DNA of 48,280 nucleotides from Treponema sp. (GCA_017616165.1 JAFZYR010000003.1:1-48280), one strand, 5' to 3'; shown: positions 17,316-26,157, counted from the first letter of the stretch. A program made the numbers and translations. The notes: a model not told the origin generated them from the sequence alone.

Positions 17316-17960
17316 TTAAAACGCTTCAGCTTCTGCAAGGATTTCGTCGGTCATCTGTATAAGACGTTCCTGGTTGCAGGCCTCAACGATTTTTTCCCAT
17401 TGAGATGGACTGATGTAGATGAAAATTTTTGGAGAATATATTTCGGAATTTTCTTCTTTGGTCTGTGTTAATAAAATACGGAAATAAGGTTTGTTTTCTT
17501 CAAGATATTCGGCATTGGTGATGTAGCTTGTCATAACGTAATGTGCCAGCCCCAAAGTACCCCATTCTATAGAAACGTTTCCGGTAGAATAGGCATTCTT
17601 TTTTGTGGGTTTTGCTTTTGGAATTGCCAAAGCTTCTACAGCAGCACAGTAGGTTTCTTTTGCAGCCAGCAGAGACTTTCTTTCTTCGTATGAAAAACCC
17701 AAACGCACTGCGTTTACACCAATACGGCCTGTCGCCATAACACAATTGGTGCGGGGATCAAACGTAAGATATATATCTGATATTTTTAATTTGCCTATAT
17801 TTGAAGATCCTGCATAAACATGAAAGGTTCCTATTTCAAAAGGATTTACATTTGCAATAAAGGTGTCGCTGCGCTCCTTTGGTGCAGGAAGCTTTTTTGA
17901 AGCACAGGATGTAATTAGAATTATGATTATAAATAATGGTAATAAGAATTTGGTTTTCAT
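17316..17960 (-). CDS. Small lipoprotein 3 of the inverted half-cassette
   Basis: A 214-residue lipoprotein, signal MKTKFLLPLFIIIILITSC, nearly the same as lipoprotein 2 over most of its length (KERSDxFIANVNxFEIGT, FDPRTNC, ARIGVNA/GRIGVNA, QWEKIVEACNQERL). The gene is inverted relative to cassettes 1 and 2 and follows porin 3 across the same terminator and repeat arrangement. No invertase or ATPase follows it. Confidence 0.78.
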   Translation of the reverse strand: MKTKFLLPLFIIIILITSCASKKLPAPKERSDTFIANVNPFEIGTFHVYAGSSNIGKLKISDIYLTFDPRTNCVMATGRIGVNAVRLGFSYEERKSLLAAKETYCAAVEALAIPKAKPTKKNAYSTGNVSIEWGTLGLAHYVMTSYITNAEYLEENKPYFRILLTQTKEENSEIYSPKIFIYISPSQWEKIVEACNQERLIQMTDEILAEAEAF

Positions 17961-17980
17961 ATTTAAGGCCTTTTTAAGAT

Positions 17981-18057
17981 TGGATTGCTTCGCTTTGCTC
18001 GCAATGACGTGGGTTGCTTGTAATGACGTGGCACTTTTGCAATGACGTAGCAATTCA
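17981..18057. repeat. REP-like repeat cluster between porin 3 and lipoprotein 3
   Basis: Inverted counterpart of the clusters at 9914 and 14345: GGATTGCTTCGCTTTGCTCG followed by degenerate AATGACGT units. Confidence 0.85.
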
Positions 18058-18063
18058 AGTATT

Positions 18064-18098
18064 AAAAAAGGACTGTCTTATAAAAGACAGCCCTTTTT
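18064..18098 (-). terminator. Terminator after porin 3
   Basis: On the minus strand AAAAAGGGCTGTCTT / AAGACAGTCCTTTTTT with a TTAT loop. Nearly the same as the porin 2 terminator. Confidence 0.88.
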
Positions 18099-18132
18099 GT
18101 TTGTGGTTAGGTTTAACCTAAACTAACAAAAC

Positions 18133-19383
18133 TTAGATAGAGATTTCACATCCAAGTGTGATTGTTCCCTTAAGGTTCTTACCACCAACATCAGCTCCAT
18201 GTTCTCCAGCATACTTGAGGTAGAGCTTTGTGTTATCGATGATAGCACTGTTGCTTACACCACATCCATAGAGAGCACCGAACTTGCTTCCTTCGATGAT
18301 GAACTTGATACCAGCGTTAGCATCAAAATTCCAGTCACCGAATGCCTTAGAGAATGCAAATGCAGCATCGAATGCATCTGAACCCTTACCAAAGTTAGAA
18401 AGGTTAGCTACAGCCAACTGAGCACCAACTTTCAAACCAAAGTCACCAAGGAACTTGCTGTCAAATGCACTGAAGAGGAATCCAATTGCAGGGCTAGATG
18501 TAAGAGGAACTGTTGCGTAAACAGAAACTCCGTCTGCACACTTATCTGGAACATTTGTTACACTGTTAGAGAATGAAGCGAACTTAGCTTCAATACCGTC
18601 TCCACCCCATCCGAAGAGGAGTCCTGCAGAGAGGTTCTTTGCATCAGCTTCATCAAGTGCGAAACCTACAGCTGGCTTAATGTACATATCACCAAGAGCG
18701 AGTTTGTAATCAGCCTTAACAGAAGCTACGAACTTATTCTTTTCAGTACCGTATCCTGCAGCAGCATTCAATCCAAGACCATCAACAGCCTTGAGTGTTG
18801 CATCGAATACAAAACCAAATTTCTTTTCTTTAGCAATCTTCTGTCCGTTATCTGCGAACTGGAGTCCGAATTCTACTACATCCTTAAGACCGAAGTTCAA
18901 AGTAAAGCCCTGTTTACCAGTAACAGTAACAGAAGCACCTGGGAAAGCACCAGCAGACTTTGTAGCAGTAAGAATATCACCACCACCAAGAGAAAGTCCA
19001 GGCTCCTTGATGTTCATATCAAGGAAGAAGTCATCATCAATGAAGTGAATAACTGCTTTTTCTACAGTAGCACCATTGATAGAAATAGGGCCAGCACCTG
19101 TAGTTTCAGAATCTGTTGTCTTAATCTGAATTTCACCCCAAAGACCATCACCAGTAGATTCTTTTGTTCCACCTGTAATGAACTTTAATTTGAAATTAGC
19201 TGATCCGCCATTCTTCATACCAGTTGTAACTTCACCTTCACCGTTTGCACCATCAAGGTTAACAATATACTCCAAAGAAGCACTTCCGCTGAATGTGAAG
19301 TCGGTAATGTTTGATACTGGAGCATCAGCAAATACAGCTGTAGCCAAAGCCAAAGCTGCTATAATTCCTACGATTTTTTTCAT
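18133..19383 (-). CDS. Porin-like outer-membrane beta-barrel protein 3 (mosaic)
   Basis: A 416-residue paralogue, signal MKKIVGIIAALALATAVFA. Residues up to about 120 (ASLEYIVNLDGANGEGEV, SANFKLKFITGGTK) and the last 150 (VTNVPDKCADGVSVYA, SPAIGFLFSAFDSKFLGDFG, TLGCEISI) follow porin 2. The middle (PGLSLGGGDIL, TKSAGAFP, NKFVASVKADYKL, FALDEADAK) follows porin 1. This looks like the product of gene conversion. GGAGG supports the start. The gene is inverted relative to porins 1 and 2. Confidence 0.8.
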   Translation of the reverse strand: MKKIVGIIAALALATAVFADAPVSNITDFTFSGSASLEYIVNLDGANGEGEVTTGMKNGGSANFKLKFITGGTKESTGDGLWGEIQIKTTDSETTGAGPISINGATVEKAVIHFIDDDFFLDMNIKEPGLSLGGGDILTATKSAGAFPGASVTVTGKQGFTLNFGLKDVVEFGLQFADNGQKIAKEKKFGFVFDATLKAVDGLGLNAAAGYGTEKNKFVASVKADYKLALGDMYIKPAVGFALDEADAKNLSAGLLFGWGGDGIEAKFASFSNSVTNVPDKCADGVSVYATVPLTSSPAIGFLFSAFDSKFLGDFGLKVGAQLAVANLSNFGKGSDAFDAAFAFSKAFGDWNFDANAGIKFIIEGSKFGALYGCGVSNSAIIDNTKLYLKYAGEHGADVGGKNLKGTITLGCEISI

Positions 19384-19412
19384 TTAAAAAAATCCTCCTT
19401 TTTTTTTAAAAA

Positions 19413-19446
19413 GTTTATACAGACCAACGGCCTTTGACGTATAAAC
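19413..19446 (-). promoter_or_regulatory. Inverted repeat in the porin 3 leader
   Basis: GTTTATAC (19413-19420) and GTATAAAC (19439-19446) form a perfect 8-bp stem. On the minus strand a T run follows the second arm, so it can act as a leader terminator. Unlike porins 1 and 2, the ribosome binding site is outside the stem. Confidence 0.5.
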
Positions 19447-19542
19447 CCTTTTTTATAATCTTAACACGCAATTATTCAGAAGTCAACAAAAAAAAAACAA
19501 ATTATTATTTTTTGTCATTAACTTGTGAATACCCCTGTGTAT

Positions 19543-19626
19543 TTATTGATTATCGGCCAGTTTTTGGATTTCCTCTAGTGGAAGACCAGTACCCTGAGCA
19601 ATTTGTTCTACAGTCAGATGTTTCAT
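19543..19626 (-). CDS. 27-residue ORF repeating the C-terminal segment of the Rpn-like nuclease
   Basis: It starts at ATG overlapping the nuclease stop codon (ATGA) and reads MKHLTVEQIAQGTGLPLEEI followed by QKLADNQ. This resembles the nuclease tail (YEQIAQATDLPLKKVQELAE). It is either a small coupled ORF, or a remnant of a second C-terminal repeat split off by a frameshift. Confidence 0.4.
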   Translation of the reverse strand: MKHLTVEQIAQGTGLPLEEIQKLADNQ

Positions 19627-20411
19627 TCTTTTTCTTCAGGAACTTCTTCTGCAAGTTCCTGAACTTTCTTTAATGGAAGATCCGTGGCTTGTGCAATCTG
19701 TTCATAAGTCCCAAGTCCCATCTGAAGCAAATTTTTTGCAGCTTCAACTCTTGCAGCCCATTTTGCATCTTGAATACGTATTGGTTCGCACATGTAAATC
19801 CCCCTTAGAGACTCGTCTGTCTTTACCTTTTTCACAGCTAAATCAATTGTATTAGTAAAACTGTCTGTAGGTCTCTTATTCTTAATATAATCAAGAAATG
19901 AACGGATATCAATATCTGTTACCTTATCTGCGGCATCTGAATTAAAGAAGTATTTTGTAGATTCATCCTTAAGTACAAGTTCTTTTTCTTCCAGACAGAT
20001 ATTCTTGAAAGAGTATTGAGGGAATCCTTTACCGAACGGGTCTCCTGTACAGATAAAGATGATTATACTTTCCGGGAGCTTTCTGTACTCCATACCTTTC
20101 AGAAGCTCGTTTGAATCAATCATAGACTGATAATATCGGACTCTTTTAGGCAGTTCATCCATATCTTCATTCTGGATTTCAATGTCATAAATCTTATCAT
20201 CATCCTTAACATAAACATCGAGTTTAATGTACTTTGTCTGATAATAAGGCTTGATTTCCTTCTGAAGCTCCTGCCGCTCAATGTGATCTATCTCGATTTT
20301 AAGTAGACGTTCCAGAACCCCGATGCAGATTTCATCATCCTGCATAACCTGATAGAACATAAAGTCATCCGCCAGAGTAAGCTCCTCGAACGGTTTGATG
20401 TAGTTTGCCAT
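19623..20411 (-). CDS. Rpn family recombination-promoting nuclease / PD-(D/E)XK transposase-like
   Basis: A 262-residue protein of the Rpn/PDDEXK_2 family. The N-terminal FEELTLADDFMFYQVM and the catalytic KLDVYVKDDDKIYDIEIQ region (D...ExQ) are typical, followed by the KRVRYYQSMIDS segment. The C-terminal tail YEQIAQATDLPLKKVQELAE is the usual helix-turn-helix-like repeat. E. coli Rpn proteins are DNA nucleases reported to raise RecA-independent recombination. The start is supported by GGAGG. Its place next to the inverted porin copies is suggestive but may be chance. Confidence 0.87.
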   Translation of the reverse strand: MANYIKPFEELTLADDFMFYQVMQDDEICIGVLERLLKIEIDHIERQELQKEIKPYYQTKYIKLDVYVKDDDKIYDIEIQNEDMDELPKRVRYYQSMIDSNELLKGMEYRKLPESIIIFICTGDPFGKGFPQYSFKNICLEEKELVLKDESTKYFFNSDAADKVTDIDIRSFLDYIKNKRPTDSFTNTIDLAVKKVKTDESLRGIYMCEPIRIQDAKWAARVEAAKNLLQMGLGTYEQIAQATDLPLKKVQELAEEVPEEKE

Positions 20412-20522
20412 AGAGGCCTCCGTATAATAAAAATTCTTATACTATAGTTAACAAAAAATTCTGAGAAAATAGGAAGTAAATTTGAGAAAAATTTGCAAAA
20501 AAGTGAAAAATTTCTTAAAAAA

Positions 20523-20555
20523 GTGGATTGCCGCGCTTCGCTCGCAATGACGGGG
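20523..20555. repeat. REP-like repeat, single unit
   Basis: GTGGATTGCCGCGCTTCGCTCGCAATGACG lies directly after the citramalate synthase stop codon. Similar units sit just after the argF and diguanylate cyclase stop codons. Confidence 0.85.
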
Positions 20556-20556
20556 G

Positions 20557-22152
20557 CTAAATTATTTTCTTATAGCGTTTTTCGATGTCGCGGATGAGCT
20601 TATATTCAAAGGAATCGGAAAGGGCTATCCAGGAGGCTTCGATTATGTCTTCGGAAACGCCTATGGTGGTCCAGCTAAGGCGGCCGTCGGTGCTTTCTAT
20701 GATTACACGGACTTTGGCGGCAGTGGCGGCTTTGGTGTCTAAAACGCGAACCTTGTAATCTACCAGGCGTATCTGCGAAACTAACGGATAGAACTTTTCA
20801 AGGGCCTTGCGCAAAGCAATATCAAGGGCGTTTACCGGTCCATCCCCTTCCCCTGCGGTAATTTCTATCTGGCCGTCTACTTCTACCTTGGTCTGGGCGC
20901 AGCAGCACACGCCTTCTTCAGGGCGCGGATTGGAACCATTGGTTGTATAATAATGCAGCTTAAAGAACGGCTGATACTGGCCCATTACCTTGCGAACCAT
21001 GAGCTCAAAGCTTCCGTCGGCACCTTCAAACTGGTAGCCCTGCTTTTCCAGCTCCTTCATTCTGGCAAGGATTTTATCTACAACTGCATCATTTTTGTTG
21101 ATTTGTGGTGCAAAACGATTAATCTTTTCTATTATAGTAGCACGTCCTGCAACCTCGCTCATTAAAAAGACGCGGGTATTTCCTACAACCTCGGGCTCTA
21201 TGTGCTCGTAGGCAAAAGGATTTTTGAGGACTGCATCTATGTGCATGCCGGCCTTGTGGGCAAAGGCGCTTTTTCCTACATAAGGAGCCTGCTGATCCAT
21301 GCTTATGTTTGTAAGCTCTGCAATCTGATTACAAATAGAAGTAAGCTTACTCATGTTTTTGGCAGGAATACATTCATAGCCCATCTTTAGCTGAAGGTCC
21401 GGAATGATTGTACTTAAATTTGCGTTTCCTGTGCGTTCGCCAAAGCCAAGCAGAACTCCCTGAACCTGTGTGGCGCCTTCCATTACGGCAACCAGCGAAT
21501 TAGCAACAGCAAGTCCGCAATCATTATGGGTGTGAATACCAATCTGAACCTTATCTCCAAAGCTTTTAACTGCATCGGCTACGGCACGACGGCATTCATC
21601 TATCATAAAACCACCCTTGGTTTCGCAAAGGCAGAGTACTTCGGCACCACCGTCTACTGCTGCCTCAAGGGTCTGCATTGCATAGTCTTTATCTTCGGCA
21701 TAGGCAGTGAAAAAATGCTCTGCATCATAAAAAACATGGCGTCCGTTTTTCTTGAGGTAGGCGCAGGTGTCCTTTATCATTGCAAGATTTTCTTTGAGAG
21801 TTGTTTTGAGAATCTGCTTTACCTGGAAGGTCCAGGATTTTCCAAAGATAACTACAGTGTCTGTGCCGGCTGCAAGCAGGCTCTGAAGATTTGCATCCTC
21901 TTTGCAGGAAATATCCTTGCGGCGGGTTGCACCAAAGGCACAGATACGGGCAGTTTTGAGCGGAACCTTTTTTATTTCCTGAAAAAATTCCATATCCTTG
22001 GGATTACTGCCCGGGTTTCCGGCTTCTATATACTGGATTCCCAATTCATCAAGCGCCTGGCAGATGTGAATTTTATCCTGTACAGAATAGCTTATGCCTT
22101 CGCCCTGAGCGCCGTCTCGTAATGTTGAATCAAGGATGGTTATTTTTTTCAT
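20557..22152 (-). CDS. cimA: (R)-citramalate synthase
   Basis: A 531-residue HMGL-family enzyme that condenses pyruvate with acetyl-CoA to citramalate, the first step of the pyruvate route to 2-oxobutyrate and isoleucine. Visible motifs: LDSTLRDGAQGEGISYSVQD, EAGNPGSNPKD (typical of the long CimA form), HTHNDCGLAVANS, GFGERTGNANL and a C-terminal LeuA regulatory domain (about 400-531, EGDGPVNALDIALRKAL). The ATG overlaps the pdxY stop codon by 4 nt, so the two genes are translationally coupled. Length matches the family. Confidence 0.92.
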   Translation of the reverse strand: MKKITILDSTLRDGAQGEGISYSVQDKIHICQALDELGIQYIEAGNPGSNPKDMEFFQEIKKVPLKTARICAFGATRRKDISCKEDANLQSLLAAGTDTVVIFGKSWTFQVKQILKTTLKENLAMIKDTCAYLKKNGRHVFYDAEHFFTAYAEDKDYAMQTLEAAVDGGAEVLCLCETKGGFMIDECRRAVADAVKSFGDKVQIGIHTHNDCGLAVANSLVAVMEGATQVQGVLLGFGERTGNANLSTIIPDLQLKMGYECIPAKNMSKLTSICNQIAELTNISMDQQAPYVGKSAFAHKAGMHIDAVLKNPFAYEHIEPEVVGNTRVFLMSEVAGRATIIEKINRFAPQINKNDAVVDKILARMKELEKQGYQFEGADGSFELMVRKVMGQYQPFFKLHYYTTNGSNPRPEEGVCCCAQTKVEVDGQIEITAGEGDGPVNALDIALRKALEKFYPLVSQIRLVDYKVRVLDTKAATAAKVRVIIESTDGRLSWTTIGVSEDIIEASWIALSDSFEYKLIRDIEKRYKKII

Positions 22153-23006
22153 AGTCGTCCTAAAAGATATGGGAATGCGGCTTCGAAGTCTACGCCGTAC
22201 CAGTTGTAGTTTTCGTGGCTCAAGGTCTGCTTGATTGATTCTACTACAAAGTCAGCGGCAAGAGTATAGGACTGTTCAAGGCTCAAACCGCGCATAAGGG
22301 CACCGGTAAGTACGCTTGCAAAAATATCGCCGGTTCCGTGGAAGCTTACAGGCATTTTTTTATGGAAATACCAGCTGAACTTTCCGGTAGCTGCATCATA
22401 GGCGGCAATTCCTATTTTGCCTGCAACACCCTTAAGGTCCTGCTGATCCTGTTCAAACTGAATACCCTTAAGAACAACCTTCTGTGCACCAAGAGCTGCA
22501 AGCTTTTTAAGAACATCCTTTACATATTCTTCGTCATAGCCTGATTCTACATAAGGAATGCCGAGAAGGAAGCTTGCTTCTGTAAGGTTTGGAACCATTA
22601 CGTTTGCTTTGCCGCAGAGCTTAGCCATTGCAAAGGCAAATTCCGGTGTAAAGCCAGGATAGAGCTTTCCGTTGTCGGCCATGCATGGGTCTACGATTGT
22701 AAGTGTGTCACCGCCACCAAAGTCGGCAACAAGCTTGTGCATAAGGTCAAGCTGTTCAAAAGAACCAAGATAACCTGTGTAAATTGCGTCAAAATGAATT
22801 TTTTCCTGTTTCCAATGGTCGCAGATAGGCTGAATATCAGAAGTGAGATCACGGAAAGTAAAGCCCTTGAATGCTGTATGTGTTGAAAGAACTGCTGTAG
22901 GAAGCACGCTTGCCTCTACACCCATTGCAGAAATGATTGGAAGTGCAACAGTAAGTGAACACTTGCCGACGCACGAAATATCCTGAATTGTTATGATACG
23001 TTTCAT
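22149..23006 (-). CDS. pdxY: Pyridoxamine/pyridoxal kinase
   Basis: A 285-residue ribokinase-fold kinase that phosphorylates vitamin B6 vitamers in the cytoplasm. It starts MKRIITIQDISCVGKCSLTV. The C-terminal FHGTGDIFASVLTGAL motif holds the catalytic Asp and anion hole. The start follows AGAGG and is preferred to a longer upstream frame. It precedes cimA with an ATGA overlap. The link to isoleucine synthesis may be through PLP-dependent transamination, but this is inference. Confidence 0.9.
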   Translation of the reverse strand: MKRIITIQDISCVGKCSLTVALPIISAMGVEASVLPTAVLSTHTAFKGFTFRDLTSDIQPICDHWKQEKIHFDAIYTGYLGSFEQLDLMHKLVADFGGGDTLTIVDPCMADNGKLYPGFTPEFAFAMAKLCGKANVMVPNLTEASFLLGIPYVESGYDEEYVKDVLKKLAALGAQKVVLKGIQFEQDQQDLKGVAGKIGIAAYDAATGKFSWYFHKKMPVSFHGTGDIFASVLTGALMRGLSLEQSYTLAADFVVESIKQTLSHENYNWYGVDFEAAFPYLLGRL

Positions 23007-23065
23007 ATAACTTTCCTCTGTGGGGAATATTATCATATTAGAGAAACTTTGTCATTGGTGATTTT

Positions 23066-23121
23066 GTGGATTGCCGCGCTTCGCTCGCAATGACGAATTA
23101 TTTCGCTCGCAATGACGTGGA
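23066..23121. repeat. REP-like repeat, one full and one partial unit
   Basis: GTGGATTGCCGCGCTTCGCTCG followed by TTTCGCTCGCAATGACGTGG, ending at the diguanylate cyclase stop codon. Confidence 0.85.
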
Positions 23122-23123
23122 TT

Positions 23124-25070
23124 TTACATCCTCATTTTCTTTTTGCGCTTGTCTATGTACATGTTTACGTCGGCCTGCTCCATGGCATTTTCAAAGGCAG
23201 CGCTGTCGCCCCAGTCGGTAAGGCAGTAGCCTATGCTGGCATTAAAGGCAACCGGACTTGTAGCATTATAGGCTTCTATTGCCTTTGCAAAGCTCTGCAG
23301 ACGTTCTTCTATTTCCTGGGCATTGTACCGGCCAAGCCCCGCAATCAAAAATTCGTCGCCGCCGTTACGTACACAAACCTCGCCTTCTTTTGTGATGGAG
23401 CGCATGGATGAGGCAATAAAGGCAAGACCTTCGTCTCCCTTGGCATGTCCAAAATTATCGTTCAGATATTTGAGTCCGTCCATGTCGGCAACAATGGCAA
23501 GCCACTTGTCTCCCTTGCGGGCGCGTGCATTCATTACAGAAACTGCATGGTTCATTCCGCGACGGTTCAAAAGGTTGGTCATCATGTCGTGCTCAGAAAT
23601 AGAAGTAATTTTGTTTCGGGTACGGGTCATTTCAAGGGCATTGTTTATCATCCTCATATAATTGCGGAAAACAACGCCTATTATTTTTTTCTCGGTAAGA
23701 TTATTCTGCAAAATACAGTAGCCAAGGCTTGTCCTGTTAAAATGCACAGGCGCAAAATAATAAACCTGAGGCTCATCATTCTGAAGGTTTAAGGCAATGT
23801 CCGGCATCATCTGGCTTACAGGGAAAAAGCATTCGCGGCCTTCGCCAAAGAAAACATGATTGTGTGCACCCGAGGCTTCGGATTTGCGGTCTGCAAAAAT
23901 GCACATGTTCATCTGCTGGGTGTAGCCGTCTTCAAAGTCATTGTCGGGGTCTATCCAGTTTTGATTAAGACACAGGTAAAGATACTGATACGGCTTAATC
24001 AGATATTTTGATTCGTAGATTTTTACAATACATTCTTCGGTGCTGGAGGTTCCCGCAAGAATTTCGTTGGTGTAGCTTTCAAAAAGAGTGCCAATTCCAA
24101 TTCCTTCCCAAATTTCGCGGTGATTAAAATTCTGCTGCAGCGAATACTGGTTCTGGCGGATTTTATCATAAATGTATTCTTCATCAGGTTCACAGCCGCA
24201 GGTTGCTCCAAAAATAAGGTGATGCTTTTGAGACTGATCGGGCATGTAATCTTTAGAGCCCGGTTCAAGCTTTTGATGAATAAGGTTTACTGCCTTTAAG
24301 GCTGTGTCATAGGTGTGGGGTTTATAAGTGGTTATAGGCGGATTATTAATGCTTACTTCGGTAACCCCGTCATAGCCAGTAACAATCACCTGATCGGGAA
24401 CCTTAATGCCTCCGCTTATGAGCGTGTTTGTTAAACCTATTGCCATGTAGTCAGAAGTACAGATAACTGCATCGGGCAGCGGCAGCTTTTTGTTTACATA
24501 CTGTTCGCCAAGCTGTTCACCGCTTGTGTACCAGAAGTCTCCGTAATAATGAAGGTTCATATCAAAATTAAGGCCATGCGCCTTCATAGATTCCTGCACA
24601 CCAGAAAGCCTTACCTTTGAGCCTGAAAAATGTTCCGGGCCATTAAGAACCGCAATTTTTTTACAGCCGTGAACCTGAATAAGATGATCTGTAATCTGGA
24701 CAAAAGGTTCTTTTTCATCTGTATAAACAACAGGATAGTCGCCAAACGGAAAATCTATTGAAACCACAGGAACATGGCACTCTCGTTTAAACCGCTCCAG
24801 CAGGGCATTTATGATTTCGGTGTTTGACTGCTCCTGCATTGTAATTGGCGTAACAATAACGGCATCAAGCAGGTCAAAGTTTATGAGGGAATAAATATTT
24901 AATTCACCCTTTACATAGGCCCTTGATTGTGCCGACGGATGCGACAACGGAGAGAAAACCAGAACATCATAATTGTAGTAATTTGCCTGCGCAAAGATAC
25001 CGGACAGAATACTCTGCTCGTAATTGTCTTCGGGACAAATTGTTACTACGCCAAGTCTTTTTCGGGGCAT
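23124..25070 (-). CDS. Diguanylate cyclase with periplasmic-binding-protein-like (LacI-type) sensor domain
   Basis: A 648-residue cytoplasmic protein. Residues about 5-290 resemble the ligand-binding domain of LacI/GalR regulators (LGVVTICPEDNYEQSILSG, LPDAVICTSDYMAIGL, VIVTGYDG) but lack the DNA-binding headpiece. A helical linker leads to the GGDEF domain (about 490-648) with an intact NGGDEF site (570-574). No clear RxxD inhibitory site was seen just before it. It should make c-di-GMP in response to an unknown, perhaps sugar, ligand. It lies 29 bp downstream of the DHH gene, likely in one transcript. Confidence 0.9.
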   Translation of the reverse strand: MPRKRLGVVTICPEDNYEQSILSGIFAQANYYNYDVLVFSPLSHPSAQSRAYVKGELNIYSLINFDLLDAVIVTPITMQEQSNTEIINALLERFKRECHVPVVSIDFPFGDYPVVYTDEKEPFVQITDHLIQVHGCKKIAVLNGPEHFSGSKVRLSGVQESMKAHGLNFDMNLHYYGDFWYTSGEQLGEQYVNKKLPLPDAVICTSDYMAIGLTNTLISGGIKVPDQVIVTGYDGVTEVSINNPPITTYKPHTYDTALKAVNLIHQKLEPGSKDYMPDQSQKHHLIFGATCGCEPDEEYIYDKIRQNQYSLQQNFNHREIWEGIGIGTLFESYTNEILAGTSSTEECIVKIYESKYLIKPYQYLYLCLNQNWIDPDNDFEDGYTQQMNMCIFADRKSEASGAHNHVFFGEGRECFFPVSQMMPDIALNLQNDEPQVYYFAPVHFNRTSLGYCILQNNLTEKKIIGVVFRNYMRMINNALEMTRTRNKITSISEHDMMTNLLNRRGMNHAVSVMNARARKGDKWLAIVADMDGLKYLNDNFGHAKGDEGLAFIASSMRSITKEGEVCVRNGGDEFLIAGLGRYNAQEIEERLQSFAKAIEAYNATSPVAFNASIGYCLTDWGDSAAFENAMEQADVNMYIDKRKKKMRM

Positions 25071-25099
25071 AATAATCCTGTGATTGTCGTTAGTGACAA

Positions 25100-26026
25100 T
25101 TATTTGTTTGCTAACTCAGAAAGTTCCTTGAGCATCTTTGGAAGCTCGGTGTCCATGTTCTCGTTAGTGAACTGGCAGGTACCTACCTTTTCGTGACCGC
25201 CGCCACCATACTTGAGCATGAGGCTTCCAACATTAACCTTACTGGTTTTGTTAAGAATGCTGTATCCGCAGGCAGCAGAACAGCCCTGTCCGCCACGACC
25301 ACTTACAATCCAGGCAGAAATATTCTGTTCTGGGTACATAGAGTAAATCATAAAGCGGTTGCCGGTGTAGATTGGGTCTACGCCGCGCAGGTCAGAAATG
25401 ATAAGGTTACCTTCGGTGCGGGTATGTGCCTTTACCATTTCCTTAAACTTTTCGGTCTGTTCGTTGTAAACGGCAATGCGCTCCTGAACATCCGGCATGG
25501 CAAGGATTTCCTGTGTTGACTTATCGCGGCAGGCTACCATGAGCTTTTCCATGAGTGCATAGTTTGGTACGGTAAATTCACGCCAGCGGCCAAGACCTGT
25601 ACGAGGATCCATAAGGAAGCCTACTAAGATCCAGCCCTGTGGATTTTGAATTTCGTCTATTGTAAGGTTGCCGGAGTCTACCTTGTCTACGGCTTCCATT
25701 ATATCGTCAAAATTAGGGAACTTTTCTTTGCCGCCATAGTATTCGTAAATGATGCGGGCACAGGAAGGTGTGATGCGGCTTTCGCCCTTGTATTTGCCTT
25801 CCAGCTCCTGACGTTCGAATTCTGAAGAGTGATGGTCAAACCACAGTCCGCAGCCCGGAACAAAAGGAACGTTTGCAAGACAGTCATTTTCTGTGATTTC
25901 TACAAGTCCGTCCTGAAGATCCTTTGGATGTGCAAATTTCCATGTATCAATAACGCCTGCTTCCAAAAGCAAAGCTCCACAAACCAAGCCATCAAAATCC
26001 GAACGGGTTACAAGTCTCATTGCCAT
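25100..26026 (-). CDS. DHH family phosphoesterase
   Basis: A 308-residue DHH/DHHA1 protein. RSDFDGLVCGALL and WFDHHSSEFE provide metal ligands; the C-terminal DHHA1 domain has YGGGGHEKVGTCQF. Related proteins act as nanoRNases, cyclic-di-nucleotide phosphodiesterases or exopolyphosphatases. Transcription with a diguanylate cyclase makes a nucleotide substrate plausible, but it is not decided. The start (ATG GCA ATG) follows GGAG with 7 nt spacing. Confidence 0.87.
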   Translation of the reverse strand: MAMRLVTRSDFDGLVCGALLLEAGVIDTWKFAHPKDLQDGLVEITENDCLANVPFVPGCGLWFDHHSSEFERQELEGKYKGESRITPSCARIIYEYYGGKEKFPNFDDIMEAVDKVDSGNLTIDEIQNPQGWILVGFLMDPRTGLGRWREFTVPNYALMEKLMVACRDKSTQEILAMPDVQERIAVYNEQTEKFKEMVKAHTRTEGNLIISDLRGVDPIYTGNRFMIYSMYPEQNISAWIVSGRGGQGCSAACGYSILNKTSKVNVGSLMLKYGGGGHEKVGTCQFTNENMDTELPKMLKELSELANK

Positions 26027-26137
26027 AATTAAACTCCTTTGCCCTACATTATACTACAGAATTTGCGAAAAAAAAAGAAAATAGTTATGTTTTTATGTAC
26101 TTAAGTGGGAATTTTTATTATATTAAAGAATATAATT

Positions 26138-26157
26138 CGTCATTGCGAGCGAAGGAG
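26138..26157. repeat. Truncated REP-like repeat providing a ribosome binding site
   Basis: CGTCATTGCGAGCGAAGGAG is the 5' half of the repeat. Its end forms the GAAGGAG Shine-Dalgarno of the GTPase gene that begins at 26165. Confidence 0.7.

Noticed and set aside
8581..20411. Diversity-generating retroelement as the source of porin variation
   Set aside because: No reverse transcriptase and no template/variable repeat pair with adenine-biased changes were seen; the pattern is block-wise mosaicism.
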